The translations under genes and the position numbers were made by a program. Positions 23,388 through 36,400 of a stretch of 64,000 bases of DNA are shown here, piece by piece (positions within the stretch are counted from its first letter, which is position 1; every line of letters begins with the position of its first letter). The stretch is from the NCBI RefSeq assembly GCF_008831285.2, contig NC_045149.1, positions 8,954,417 to 9,018,416 of the forward strand, written 5' to 3'. Below the pieces are notes generated by a model. The model saw only the letters and a program-made list of their open reading frames with translations. It was not told where the DNA came from and did not search any database. The stretch comes from Nymphaea colorata. Taxonomy: Eukaryota; Streptophyta; Magnoliopsida; Nymphaeales; Nymphaeaceae.

Positions 23388-25865
23388 CCCCTGCAAATTG
23401 CAAAAACTACACGTTCAAGTATGCGGGAGACGAGGCCTAGCTGCCGCTGGGTCTGGCCTTGGCGCTGTCTGGATGAGGCAATTACTGTGAAACCGTCTTG
23501 TGATTACCCACCAAATCCTAACCCACGTTGGGTTCAACCCTTGAAAAATGGACTGGAATCCGATTCCCTGATTTTCCCAACAGATATCGTTAACTGTTAA
23601 ATTCGTCAAACAGCGTGAAATAGCTTTCTTCATTTAGAAACGAGAGAAGTTTTGCTTCTAAAAATCCCAAGGAAAAGCTCAAACTTATGTTAAGCAACAT
23701 AAAACATGATACTCGCTTATTTTGCATGGTTTCTCGTCAAAATAGCTGGTTATGCCAGGAAAATGAAGCTCTTCACTGCTTCTGTGCGACAAACAGCACA
23801 CCGGAAAATTATGTCGGGTCCTGCCACTATGGCATGCTCCTCTTTTTCATGGCCTAGTGTGATTTTTATTTACATGGTAATCTCTTTTTGCATGTCCACG
23901 AAGTAGAAGGGTGTGACAGAGTATGCACTATATACTAATATTTTATAAATTTTAATCTCTTATTGAAAACCTTTCAAACCTTATAAACGAGATATGTTAA
24001 GCAACATGCATCTAACTTGCCCCCGTAATAGCTGGTTTCATGGGGTGTAGCATAGCTGGTTTAACCTATGAATTAGTGAAAGTCCAGTCATAATTCTTAG
24101 TTTAATTCTTGTGAGTGCTATTTCTTTAACATGGTAATGGTACCGAAAAATGGAAATAATAAGAACCATTGAAGGGCAACATGTGTTTGGCCTGTCTAAG
24201 AACAAATTAGTCACTTAAAAAGGTGAACTACAACCACTCATTTGTTGGATTACATGTGTCCAATGTGGTCCATATTATTGAATGTATCGCACAAAAAGTT
24301 ACTTGATTTTAATTTAGCAATGCTGAAATTACCTTTGTGCAAATGGGGGCCTGCCTATGTTAGCTATGGAGAATTAAATGTCAATTTCAGTCGTAAAATC
24401 CTCAACATATCAATAGCAAATATTGGAAACAATCACTCAAGAATGGAATCTCTTACACGTACACGTAATTTACAAGCACATTAACTATGTCACTATTGCA
24501 TAAAGAATGTTGAGTTGTCCAATGGATTGTCTAGCATCGGTAACACATTGTTTCTGTCTGATGAATCTACCATGTTTCAAAAATCTACCCTAAACAGAAA
24601 ACGTTTTAATGTGTCTAATGAATTTAACCAATTTCTGAGTTACGTGCTTGAGACAATAACATTATGTTACTGTTCCAAACGGTCCCAGAGTCCCAGAGAA
24701 CGTCCAATGAATGTACCAACACAACAAACCATCAACCTATTTTTGCAGAATGTAACTCTACATGACTTATATTCATACTCCACACCATTCTTTCTCTTGT
24801 TCCTTCATTACTGTGTATTAAAGAAACCTACCCCCTTTTATCCACTATTCAATATTTTGAAATTTTTTTAATATAATCACGAATGTGTGCCATTTTAATT
24901 ATGGTATCGTGACGAGATCAAATAAGAATTCAATAATCTTTTTTGGCATTCAAGGCATGGTTAAGGGACAACATACTATACGCAACTAGAAGCGTCTAGT
25001 AATTTCCTCAATGCCCTTCAATGTTTGGGAGTACCAATATTGTCAACATGTATTGCAAATGGAAATGGGAATGCAACTTCATCCTTGAAACCATATTTCA
25101 GAACATTCTGGATAGGTAAACCATTGGCAACCCAATATTTTGATGTGCTAATTTGCAAGAAGGGTACATGCCGCATCAAGCTTCTTTTTCCTGTATGACT
25201 AAAGCCAGAAGGAGCTTCCAAGCAACTCGGTTCTGCAATGTCATAAATCTAAAAAAGTTACGATTTCCATATTGCATGGAAAGCATATTCTTATCATTGA
25301 AGGTACATCCAAGAAGTGCTTAAACACTCCTAACAGAGATACAGAATGTTGGTTTTCAAGACACTCATTTGGATAAATCGCTTCCTTTACGAACTACAAA
25401 AACTAGTCTTCCATTATGCATAGTTATTCTGTTCATACCTTGTATTCTTTGATGCCTAGAGATTTTCAGATAAAAAGTGAGAAAATGAAATTTAAAAAAT
25501 ACTGGAAAAGGGAGGTTACCAATTTGTCATTTCAAACTTATGACCAACCACATTCAAGTCTCTTGAAAACAATTGGTTTACTCCAAATAAGCAATGATCT
25601 GCTAATCAGGGCTTAAGCAGGAAAAAAGGACCATTAGATCAGCAAGGTATCAAAAATTTCTCGTCAACTATGGATCACCTTCAAACTAGGCATGATATAT
25701 CTTCACACAGTAGGCCTCAGTGCTGCACACTAATTCCTATAGACTGAACAACTATCTGCCTACCTCTTTCCACAAAATCCAAAACTGGTGGGACAAGCAA
25801 AAGCAGCAATCTGCTTCTGCTAGTTGCTTCATCTCATGGATGAACTCCCTGTAAAACAAGTGAAC
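23388..25865. other. Intergenic DNA between the exonuclease and CDKAL1-like genes
   Basis: The exonuclease promoter should lie at its left end, because that gene reads leftward, and the 3' end of the CDKAL1-like transcript at its right end. I see no gene, tRNA or clear transposon. A 67-residue minus-strand frame at 25018-25221 has ordinary composition but no recognised motif. Confidence 0.5.
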
Positions 25866-28800
25866 TTACTTGGAGCCCTTCTCAAAAGTAAGCTGAACAA
25901 GTACTGCGACAATAGCAAACAAGCTGAGAAGAGCACCACTCACAAGAACCCAATCAAGACTACTAAGCTTTCCTGGTAAACTAACCACGTCTTTCTGCTT
26001 GTTACATGCTAACGTGTAACCCAAATTTTGAATCAAGCTTGTTTGATCTTTCTGCTTTCTGAACAGAAGATTATTGATCGATCCCATGAAGGTTTTGCAG
26101 TTGCAGGAGTGAACATTTTCATTGCTGGTGTTGCTCTCAGTTGCCACAGACATGGGTGAAATGCCTTGAATGTTACCATTCTCAACGAGGCCACAGTTGC
26201 AGGACTCGCATGCAAATTTTTCTGGTGTTGCTAAGCGAACATCTTTCTCTGTGGAATTCTTGCAAGTTGAATCAACAAAAGGCAGACTGCATAATGACAT
26301 TTCTTCTCTTCCATAGGGTGTCCCTATGATGTCTCCAAAAACAGACCATCTTCCAACTGATGTAATTTTTACATCTACAGAAGTTCCTAACATTGAGTCT
26401 GGAGCAACTACAAGTACCTGCACATAGCCCTTGGTATGCCCTACCTAGGGTGCATAAGAAAGTATTATTTGAAATTGTTTAAGAACATTGTGTGAATAAT
26501 CAACACATACATGATCAGACAAAATTACCAAGTGTAATCCATCTGTTGCAGTTTCTGTAACCCATATCCGCTCTATTCGGCCTTCCATACCTCTATATGG
26601 CTCAAATGATTCAAAAAGAGTCGTGAGTTCACGACTCCGCTGTTTCACTACATGGCTAGGAACCTTTTTCATCCTTGCAGCAGGTGTTCCTATGCATATT
26701 GAAACAAGAGACTTCAAATCAAATATCAAAAAGACTGTGAAAGTGTAACACAATACAAAAATACATTTAACTTCTACATTTCTGGAAGTGCCACAGGTCC
26801 ACAAGGAAATGCCATGGTGCATCATTAAGATGAACCGTTTCCAGTGATACATCTGTGACAGAGCATCTGAGCATGTTTCTATAACTGAAATGCTAAGGAA
26901 GAAGGTTAGCACATCTTGAACCATGATGCCCTCACCGAATTGGCAAACCCAAGCACACTTCCAGTTGCATCATCATTTTATTCCATAAGAAGTCCAGCCA
27001 CAATAAATTAGTTAACAAACTTTCCTCCTGATACCAAAAGAAGTATTTAATATTTGATAAACCACTATGCCTAATTTGGACTTTAATCAATGATACTAGC
27101 ACATAAAACAGAGTCCTGAGTATCCATTAATTGCTAAAGTAGCAACTAAAAGAAAAGAACACAATATAGTTTCTTGTAAAGGCCATTCAGAGTTCCTACA
27201 AGTATTCTTGTGTTACTGGGTGTTACATACTGACATACACAAATGTCATGGCTATAACATGTTAGACCCAATATCAACCTAACCGCAGCTTCATACCTGC
27301 ATTCCATCTAAAAAGACAGCTTCGTAGTTCTTCATACAGTTGATCAAATTGGAGCACACCCCATAGAAAAATGAAGATATGAAAATGCACCAAACATATT
27401 TCTAATGACAAATGATTCAGGTGGTACTTCAATTGTGCATACAAGAATGTCAGATGAGACAAAAACACAATCCATCAAAAAGGCCTATTTTCTTCCACAA
27501 AAAAGAATAATGTAGGAAAAGAGATAAAAATAAATACACAAAGGAGATGTCACAAAACTGCATGTCTATGCTTATTTTATGTCTAATTGTTAAAGGCATA
27601 AAAAACCCGTACAACCATCCTTTTTTTTTTTGAGAAATAAAGTGGATTTTTCTTCTGGTTTTTTGGATACCATAATCATTATTTCGTTCTTAATTAAGAA
27701 AGTAACGATACTGGTTTTGGTGTTGTTCTCCAAACGCACCAATGGGGCCCTATTCTAGCATCCCTAGTCCTTTCTCCTCCATATGAAACCAAGTTACGAG
27801 AACTATGAGGCTACTCGATTAGCTCAGAGCTCATAAATCTTAGATTTTAGCCTGTCAAAAAGTCATGCCACATAAGATCCATGGATTTCAAGTCTCTTGG
27901 CTTTTATCACAAGTGTGTCCTTTTATATCATACATCACAGAAAATATTTTTGACCTTTGCACCCACGGCCTTAAAAATAACGGAACCAATAAGCAGGGAA
28001 AATAAATCCAAAAAGCATGAACTTGGTTAACAACAAAATGCAACAGAACCATGAAAAGCGTGTCCCATTTGTGACCATCAAAACAAAACTTACCAGGCCT
28101 CGGGTAAAACTGTGAGATGTGAACATGTGGAAACTTGTATTCCTGAATCAGATTCATTGTTTGCAAAAAATCTTCATCTGTTTCACCTGACAAGTGAAAA
28201 AGCAAAAAGACCATAGTCATGTTAAATGACATAAGTTTCATTAGAAAATGCATATGAAAGTCGTCCATGGACACCAATATCTTTCATAATGAGGCCTAGT
28301 TAAGGTCTCCTTCGAGAATTTGGCTCACTAACTGGATCATTTAACAAGTCGAGTAATTCACAGTATGGAAAATAAGAAAAAAAAATCCCTCCAGTATTCA
28401 TTCATGAGGTACATGAAAATTTTAAATTACAATCTTGTATGTGTAGCTGACCTGGAAAGCCACATATTATATCAGTTGCGATCTGCATGTCTGGTACAAG
28501 CTGCATTAGAGTATCTACCACCTTCTTGAAGTCATTCACAGTATATTCTCGATTCATTGCCTAAAATCATTTAGAATTTTTTTTATCACTAGCCATATTA
28601 CACAACCTATAAAATCTCTTGGAATGAAAAAAATGGACAAAGCACCCAGCAAACAGTAGAAACAACCTATCTGCAAGTTGACGCATGAGTATTTTATGTA
28701 TTTAACATTCGAAGAGAAAAAGGAACTCATTACCATATAAAAAACTTACATCCAAAACAGGATCACTTCCAGACTGAACTGGCACATGAAGAAATGAGTA

Positions 28801-31800
28801 GACACATGGATGACACAAAACTTTTGCTATCTCTTCCAAATCCTCAAGAATAAATGGAGGATTTGTCATACCAATGCGAAGCATTGTGCTTCTATCTGGA
28901 GGCAGCTCCGCAACAAGTGCATTTAGTAAAGTGGGTAAATTAACTCCAATATCTCGGCCTGAAAGAATGTCAAATATGAAAATGAGTTGTTATTCCAGGA
29001 AGATGCTATCAACTTTTAGATTTATCATATTCCTTTTCACTATTCATGCAATATTAGGATGGTTGTCATTAGCAATTTCTACAAACTCACCATAAGCTCC
29101 AGTGTCCTCACTGCTTAACCATATCTCTCTCACACCTTCTAATATAACACTTTTTACACGGTTGACCTGCATCATTTCTAAATGCTTGATAACAATCATA
29201 TAAAAGCAGCAGATTTCCTTATGAACGAGAGAAGGTCATACAAGATTTTCAACACTGTAGCTTCCCAGATGCCCACGTGCATGTTTTGTTTTGCAGTAAG
29301 TGCATGCGCCTAAACACCCGACATTAATAGGAAGGATCTCAATGAACTTATTCTTCCGCATCTGTTGTGGTTTCAATTTAAGACAATTTCATTAGAATGC
29401 ATGAGTTATATAAGATTGCAAATGAATCAACATTTATAGTTTTATACTTTTGGAAGATCCAGAGCTGGCAGACTGCTCCTCCTCAAAAGCCGCACCTCAT
29501 GGCCTTTCAAGGTCTCTTCAACTACCTCCACTACACGGTCTATTTGCTGCACACCAATAACACTGACACCTTCCAGCTCTTTTAGATTTTGACTTCCTTG
29601 TGGCACACATCCAGCCACTACCAAGGGTTTCCCCAAAGCCTTGCACTTTAATATAAGAGTATCCATGGCAGATTGGCTGGGTGATTTTACAGTGCATCTG
29701 CAACAAAGAAGATAAACAATGAGATTTGAAGTGTAAAGCATATTAAATTGGCTAGGATAGAGCATGGTTCTGATTGTGTGATGGTATGTTTCATATGAGA
29801 GAGAGAGTGCACTGGGAGGAGAAGGCATAAGATAAGAATGGATGAGTCAATTTGCATTCTGTTATTATTTAAACTGACTGGTTTTTCAATAAAAGCAAGG
29901 ATAAGTCCATCTTCAATAATAAGACAAATCAACTTGCTACCTAGAGGCCTCCACACATCAAGCAGCTCTTGCACATCATCTTCAAGAACACAACTTCCAA
30001 AGGATCTAGCTACTAGCTAAAATCTTAAGGCCCAGTCCATACAAAACAATAACCTAGATCAACAAATCACTGTGGCAGAATATCTTGTCATGATTTCAGT
30101 TTCATAATATGACACTCTATCCCATGAGATATGCAGCCAGTCTACCAGTCCTAGTCCTTTTGTACTGCTAGGACATGTTACAACATGTAACAGAACATGA
30201 TTTCCATAGTTCGCTTTCATAAGCACGTAACCAAATGAACCTCCATAGGATTTTCAAAGTGTGCATCCAAAAATAATGAACAAGAAACCAGAATAAAAAC
30301 AATCACAAGATTCACAACAATATAAAAATTGACAACTATTAGTTTATGACTCACGTATTGATAAGCCACAGATCTGCCTCCTCTGGGTTCTCAGTCAATG
30401 AATATCCAAAAGCAGAAAGCAGCCCAGCCATGTATTCACTGTCACTCTAGCAAAATATCACAAAGCATCAATTTATGAAGATGCAATTTCAAGTGAAAAA
30501 TCAAGTATGCAAAACAATGGTGTTGCAAAAAGCTAAAGGGATCCAAAACAAACTCTTGGTTCCAGGGAATGGCCAACAATGCCAAAAGGGATATGGACCA
30601 GGAACTTTTTTAAGTGCCCAGGAAAGAAAATAGCCATGAGTTTCTTTGTCCACCCAGTGAGATAACAGAATAACTGTGCATAGAGACCATTGAAGTTTCG
30701 AACTCAACTTGCAACTGATATTTGCAAAAAGCAACAGGAAATTGACCCAACAGAATAACGACAGGCTTGCAAACTAGTACATCATGGGGATATCATAGTT
30801 AGTACTTTGCTGACCTGTCACTGTTAATGTACAACATTCTTCAATTTTTAAAGCGTAGAAATGGGAAATGAACCAAATTAACCACACAAAGCATATAGCT
30901 AACTAAATCATTAGAATTACCTCCTAAACTGGTGATTAGTGAGTGGAAACTGCTTAGCACAAAAGTTGGAAAGGTAACACGATGAAAGTGTACGACGGTA
31001 AAATCAGAAAAAGGTTTGGAAGACCACATAATGGCAAGTCCGCCAGGGCACTGTGAAACAAAGTCTGGAAAGTGGAAACTGACACAAAAAGACACATGGG
31101 AAAACTCTTCGTCCCTGCCCAGGGGGTCAGGTGCTGTAGGCAGAATCAAACCCGATAGGGTTCCAAACCTAATTCGCTTTGTCTGTACCATAGCCAAAAG
31201 GGAAGGAAACAAAAAGATGGTTCAGATACTAAGAGTCAGAAGAAACCTCAGGAGCCACATCAAGCAAAGTAGTTTCTCTTGCTGGTCTATCAGCTACCGC
31301 CAATAACAAAGCAGCTATCCATCAATTCACAAAATTTAGAAACAAGGAAGTCGCTTGGCATGTAATGGTGCAGTCAGGTTCAGTGTGTTATGGTCCGGAA
31401 TGGAAGATGCATACAAAGGAATCCACATTAAACATACGATAAGATGGACAACGCTCTAAAGTTTCTCATTACTCCAATCTCCTATTGTGTCGCTAAAATA
31501 GTAAACAAAAACTACGGACACTCGAGAAAAGGGCACAGAAAAGGTTAGAAAGCAAAAGAACAGCAGAAAGCAAAGATCGAACGACACTGGTGGATGCTGT
31601 TCAATTTCCAATAACATCAATATTGGGGACGAGAAAAAAAAAACATGGGCATCCTAAGTATAAACTAGAATTATGAAAAATTAAAATATTAAGAAAAAGG
31701 ATGCTTCTCACCTGATTATGCGAGCACCCAAAGGTCTTCATGTATATGCTCTGAAAACACGAGAGAGAGTGTTTAACGTTAACGAGCTGCCAACTAATGG

Positions 31801-32067
31801 GATTGAAATAATTGACGACAAATAAGTGGGTCGTCACTTTTCTCTGTCATAATTATAACGATGGAGGAAGGTGGTGGTACAAAAGATGAAATGCTGAAAT
31901 TGAACCTGTGTTCCAGGGATATGAGTAGCCCTGGTAGATGGAATGGAGGGAGGTTTGCTAATTTTGAGAGGCCTGGCCTTCCTGGGCTTCAGGCCGACTG
32001 TGGTGATGGGCAAGCGCATCAGACCCGGAGGAGGGCCGCCGGCGACGACATCCTCAATATCCTCCAT
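25866..32067 (-). CDS. CDKAL1: CDKAL1-like threonylcarbamoyladenosine tRNA methylthiotransferase
   Basis: Eleven minus-strand exons: 31906-32067, 31712-31750, 30355-30446, 29448-29697, 29242-29361, 29091-29166, 28750-28958, 28452-28560, 28094-28186, 26529-26689 and 25866-26444; 629 residues. The family is a radical-SAM enzyme that turns t6A37 into ms2t6A37 in tRNA-Lys(UUU). The N-terminal methylthiotransferase domain has cysteines in TFGCSHNQ (C63), INTCTVKS (C99) and VAGCVPQG (C128). The SAM-binding CLGACTYC motif (C197, C201, C204) is complete. The helical SAM barrel shows PVQSGSD and [19 protein letters not shown] domain follows in exons 10 and 11. The C terminus ends in a hydrophobic helix, about residues 600-622, as in the tail-anchored ER form of CDKAL1. 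All junctions are GT..AG and in frame. An upstream ATG at 32262 is in frame but adds a sequence that looks untranslated. Confidence 0.93.
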
Positions 32068-33444
32068 GACCTGGCCTCTCTTTTCTCGCTTAGGGTAATT
32101 CGTTATGATTCTTTTGCTAGTGGGGGTCAAGAACTCAAGATCAAGCCACACGCCGCAGCATCTCCCTCCGGCTGCTGCTGTTGTGACAGAGGAAGAGCGC
32201 GGGAGGTCCAGCGGTTGCCGCCTCACAGTCTCTCCTCCAGCACCAGGGCACGCTCGAAGCACGGGGCTCCCTGTTTGCTGGGTCGGTAGCCGAACCCGGA
32301 TTGTCTCCTTGCAGAGGGCAACGAAAAACCGGTCCAGGCCCCAGCGCTGATTTGCTTAGCCAATGTTTTGGTTAGCTATTTGACGGCCACGTTTCATGAA
32401 AAATGTTGAGCGTCGGTTTCTTAAGTTGGTTTTGGATTGCCATTTAACTTCGGTGAACACTAGCTTTCTTAACTATGTAGTTGTATTTTAATGTTTATTT
32501 TGAGAAACTGTCTTCGGCGTAGAACCTTTTAATATATTTTATGTTTTCATGGATCTAGTTTGCTTTTAGAATTTAATAAACTTCCAATATATCATTCAAT
32601 TTGAATGTCATATTTATTACCTTTTGCAGATAACTACTACAACGTTTGAAATGTTGATCTTTACAACGTTTGAAATGTTGATCTTTAAGATGAAGCACCA
32701 CCCTTTAGGCAAATTTTAACTGTATAACTTGTATATTTGGGTGACATAAATAACTTGGGGAAGGATTATTCTCCTTGTTTTTTAAAATAATATTGTCAAA
32801 AAAAATATTTTTCTCAAGTTCAATTTTGACCATCACTCAAATACATCTTAAAAGTTGACTTGGAACCGATTTTCACAACGAGGCCCATGTCTTTTAGTGA
32901 TAAGGATGCAAGTTGGTTTGCTTTAAATTTATATACTTGATTTACATTGAACTCAAAATATACTCGGGGTTGGATCATATCAAACTTCAATTGTCAACCC
33001 GAATCGTTATCCAATGAAATGGGCATAGTAACCGGGTCGCAGTCACATTTCCAGTTGATATCCTGTGACTCCAAACCAGGACCCGAGCCCGGTGGAGTTA
33101 TTATTGCCATTTTTCCGGACCATGATTTTGTTGGATACCGAGATCCGATCCATTTAGTCCTGATAAACGGGTCGGACAGTTGGATCTTCCTTTTTAGATC
33201 CATGATCCAAACTCGAAGTTTAGCTATCCAAAATTCGCGAGAGGGGTCTTGCCTTTGTTCCCTCCTTCGCCCCCGAACTTCAGAGAGGGGATCGAGCAAT
33301 TAGGGCTCGGAGATCTGTCGTATGCTTGCCTGATAGAAGAGCGGTTTCAAAAGAACATATTCGGGGTTTTATTGATCGTCTCTTAGGGTTTGTAAATCGA
33401 TCCCCACTTTCATCCTAAGCGTTGGGCTTCGATTCGCCACGAGA
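32068..33444. promoter_or_regulatory. Divergent intergenic region between the CDKAL1-like gene and SLU7
   Basis: The two genes start on opposite strands 1,377 bp apart, so both promoters must lie here. The SLU7 side, about 33200-33440, looks like a 5' leader. The middle is AT-rich. A 24-base unit containing CAACGTTTGAAATGTTGATC is repeated twice in tandem at about 32639-32687. No specific binding site can be claimed. Confidence 0.6.
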
Positions 33445-36400
33445 ATGGCGACTTCATCAGGTAAGGTTTTGCTTTAAGCGTGTAGTTGCTGGCAATTATT
33501 TGTTATCGTGAAGAGGTGGGGAAAAATTATGATCAATTAGGGCTTATTGGTTTTGGTCTGCAAGCCCTCTCTCTCTCTCTCTCTTTCTGATGTCTCGATG
33601 GTGGAGGCCCACGGGAGGATTCGGAAGCACTTACGCAGTTTTGTAAGTGGCTTCACGGATGAAACCAGCTACCTAGCATTAGCAAGGTTGAATGATTGTG
33701 CCACGGTTCTATCGGTGCTTGTCTTTTGCCTGCAGCGATTCAATGCTTGTATTAACTTCTAGATGCCTGGGTTCGTCTGAATACCCCCTTTGGAAGGCAT
33801 AGGATTTGGAAATTTTGGTTGATATTTTCCTTTTATATCTGTATCCGATATTCTTTGATGTATTTGAACTAGTCTCGGTTGTAAATTTTTATCTCTTTGA
33901 TAATGTCTCTGTTTTGAGCACTTTGGATTACAAGTAATATTGTATCTCTGTTTTGAAAAGGTTAACTTGCATGATATTTTGTGGGGCCTCTTCTGATCTC
34001 ATCTGGATTTTAATTTAATCTTCACTCCCATGAAACATATAAATAGGAAGATAATTGAACCTATTCGGTTCTGTTTTTATTGTACATATGGCCTATAATG
34101 CTGACCTTCTTGGGTTTTAATTAACACAAGACTATATGTTTAAACAATTAAAATTTCTACTATATCTGCAGTGGCCTTTAAGTCCCGTGAGGACCATCGG
34201 AAACAGCTTGAACTGGAAGAAGCTCGAAAGGCCGGTTTGGCTCCAGCAGAACTTGATGAAGATGGGAAAGAGATCAACCCTCATATTCCTCAGTATATGT
34301 CCTCTGCACCTTGGTATCTTAATGCTGAGAGACCAGTAAGTTGTCTATCGTTGTTTATGTATATTCACGCACTGATATGTGATATGTTTGACAAATACCT
34401 TCTTGTGCTATTTCTGATAATGTTGTATCCTTGTAACCAGAGTTTGAAACATCAAAGGAAGTGGAAATCTGATCCGAACTACACTAAGGATTGGTATGAC
34501 AGAGGTGCAAAAATATTCCAGGCTGATAAGTACAGGAAAGGTGCATGTGAAAAGTAAGTTCTTGTTTCATTGACTATATGTTCGTCTGAGCTTTAAATTG
34601 CTGCTCTTTCCGTCTCCCGATAACCTTTTTCAATAACAAATTTATTTCTTTGTGTCTACCTTGTGCATTCAGCTGTGGTGCAATGACTCATACCACTAAA
34701 TCGTGCATGGAAAGGCCTCGGAAGGTAGGTGCAAAATGGACAAATAAGCACATAGCGCCAGATGAGAAAATAGAGGCTTTTGAACTTGATTATGATGGGA
34801 AACGTGATCGTTGGAATGGTTATGATGCTTCTACATATGCTCGTGTTATTGAGCGGTATGAAGCTAGAGATGAAGCTCGTCGGAAATATCTTAAAGAGCA
34901 ACAGATTAAAAAGTTGGAAGAAAAGAACAATAAAGAGAAGGAAGATAACAGTGACAGTAGTGATGATGATGATGATGATGATGAAGATGATGATGAAGAC
35001 GAGTTGAAGGTTGATGAAGCCAAGGTTGATGAGAGTAAGCAGATGGACTTTGCAAAGGTTGAGAAACGTGTGCGCACAACCGGTGGTGGCAGCACAGGAA
35101 CTGTTAGGTATATGGTGCATTTTTTGTGTAATATGTTTTTCTGCATGCCAGTTTTTTTATTACAAGTTCCCCCCCTTATATTTCTTTGGCTTCTATCATG
35201 TTATCCTAAAAGCGAAGAAGTTGTTCTCTGTCATGTGTTTCTAAGTGGTCTGATACTCTAAGTAGTTCTCAAATGGTTAATTGTTTTCAGGAATTTGCGT
35301 ATCCGTGAAGATACTGCCAAATATCTTTTGAACCTTGATGTCAATTCTTCCTACTATGATCCAAAAACTCGATCCATGAGAGAGGATCCTCTTCCAGATG
35401 CTGATCCAAATGAGAAGTTCTATGGAGTAAGCTTTCTTACACTGTGTATATACGTGGCAACCTTTGTCACCTCAAAGTAGTTCAACATCTTTCCTCACAT
35501 GCCTAACATGCTGATGTTGTGGCAATAATTCAGGGGGATAACCAATATCGTGCAAGTGGGCAGGCATTGGAGTTTAAGCAACTCAATATCCATGCATGGG
35601 AAGCTTTTGAGAAAGGGCAAGATATTCATATGCAGGCAGCCCCATCTCAAGCTGAACTACTCTATAAAGAATTTAAGGTGAAAAAGGAGAAGCTGAAGTC
35701 TCACATGAAGGATGCCATCATGGAAAAGTATGGAAATGCAGCCTCCGAAGAAGAACTTCCAAGGGAACTTCTACTAGGACAGAGTGAGAGGGAGGTTGAG
35801 TATGATCGTGCTGGCCGAATCATTAAGGGCCAGGTGAGTCTTAACAGTTCCATAAATGCTTTTTCTAATTGAATTAGGCATGGTTGAATATGATTGTTGA
35901 TCGGTGCAACAAATATGCCTTAGAGCATGAGGACATGCATTATTAGTTAATGATGGTGGAAGTTGAAATTGCACACCTTTCTGTCTGTATTTTCTGCAGT
36001 CTCAAAAAGGCTAATATGCTGTGTGTTATGTCAATCATCTGTAGTAACAATTTTTGTGGATGCACGTTGAGTTACTGGTCAGTTTAGATGACAAACAGAC
36101 AAAGTACTTGATCATTTTTCATCGTTAGAAAAAAGTTCCAGAAGTTTGTATTTGACATTTTATTAATTTAATTTTTTGAGGAGAATTTTCATTTCCCACT
36201 TAGAATATCTAGTGGTTCTTTCAAGCAATATTAGGGACATCATATTTTCTGCTGAGTATACTGTTCAACTTTAGTTCTTTGTTTAGTTAGTTTGGATAGT
36301 TTCCTCATTTTGGAATCTTTGACCATGAGGTTGTGGGAAAATATGAAGAAAAACGTGGCTGATTATCTGCGCATGTTACTCCGTTTTCTATTTTGAACAA

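Noticed and set aside
32068..32262. Upstream in-frame ATG for the CDKAL1-like gene at 32262
   Set aside because: The added 65 residues have no family likeness, while the ATG at 32067 starts [11 protein letters not shown], as in plant relatives.
34656..35146. Open frames antisense to SLU7 exon 4
   Set aside because: They mirror the aspartate-rich GAT repeats of SLU7 and have only low-complexity serine or isoleucine runs.
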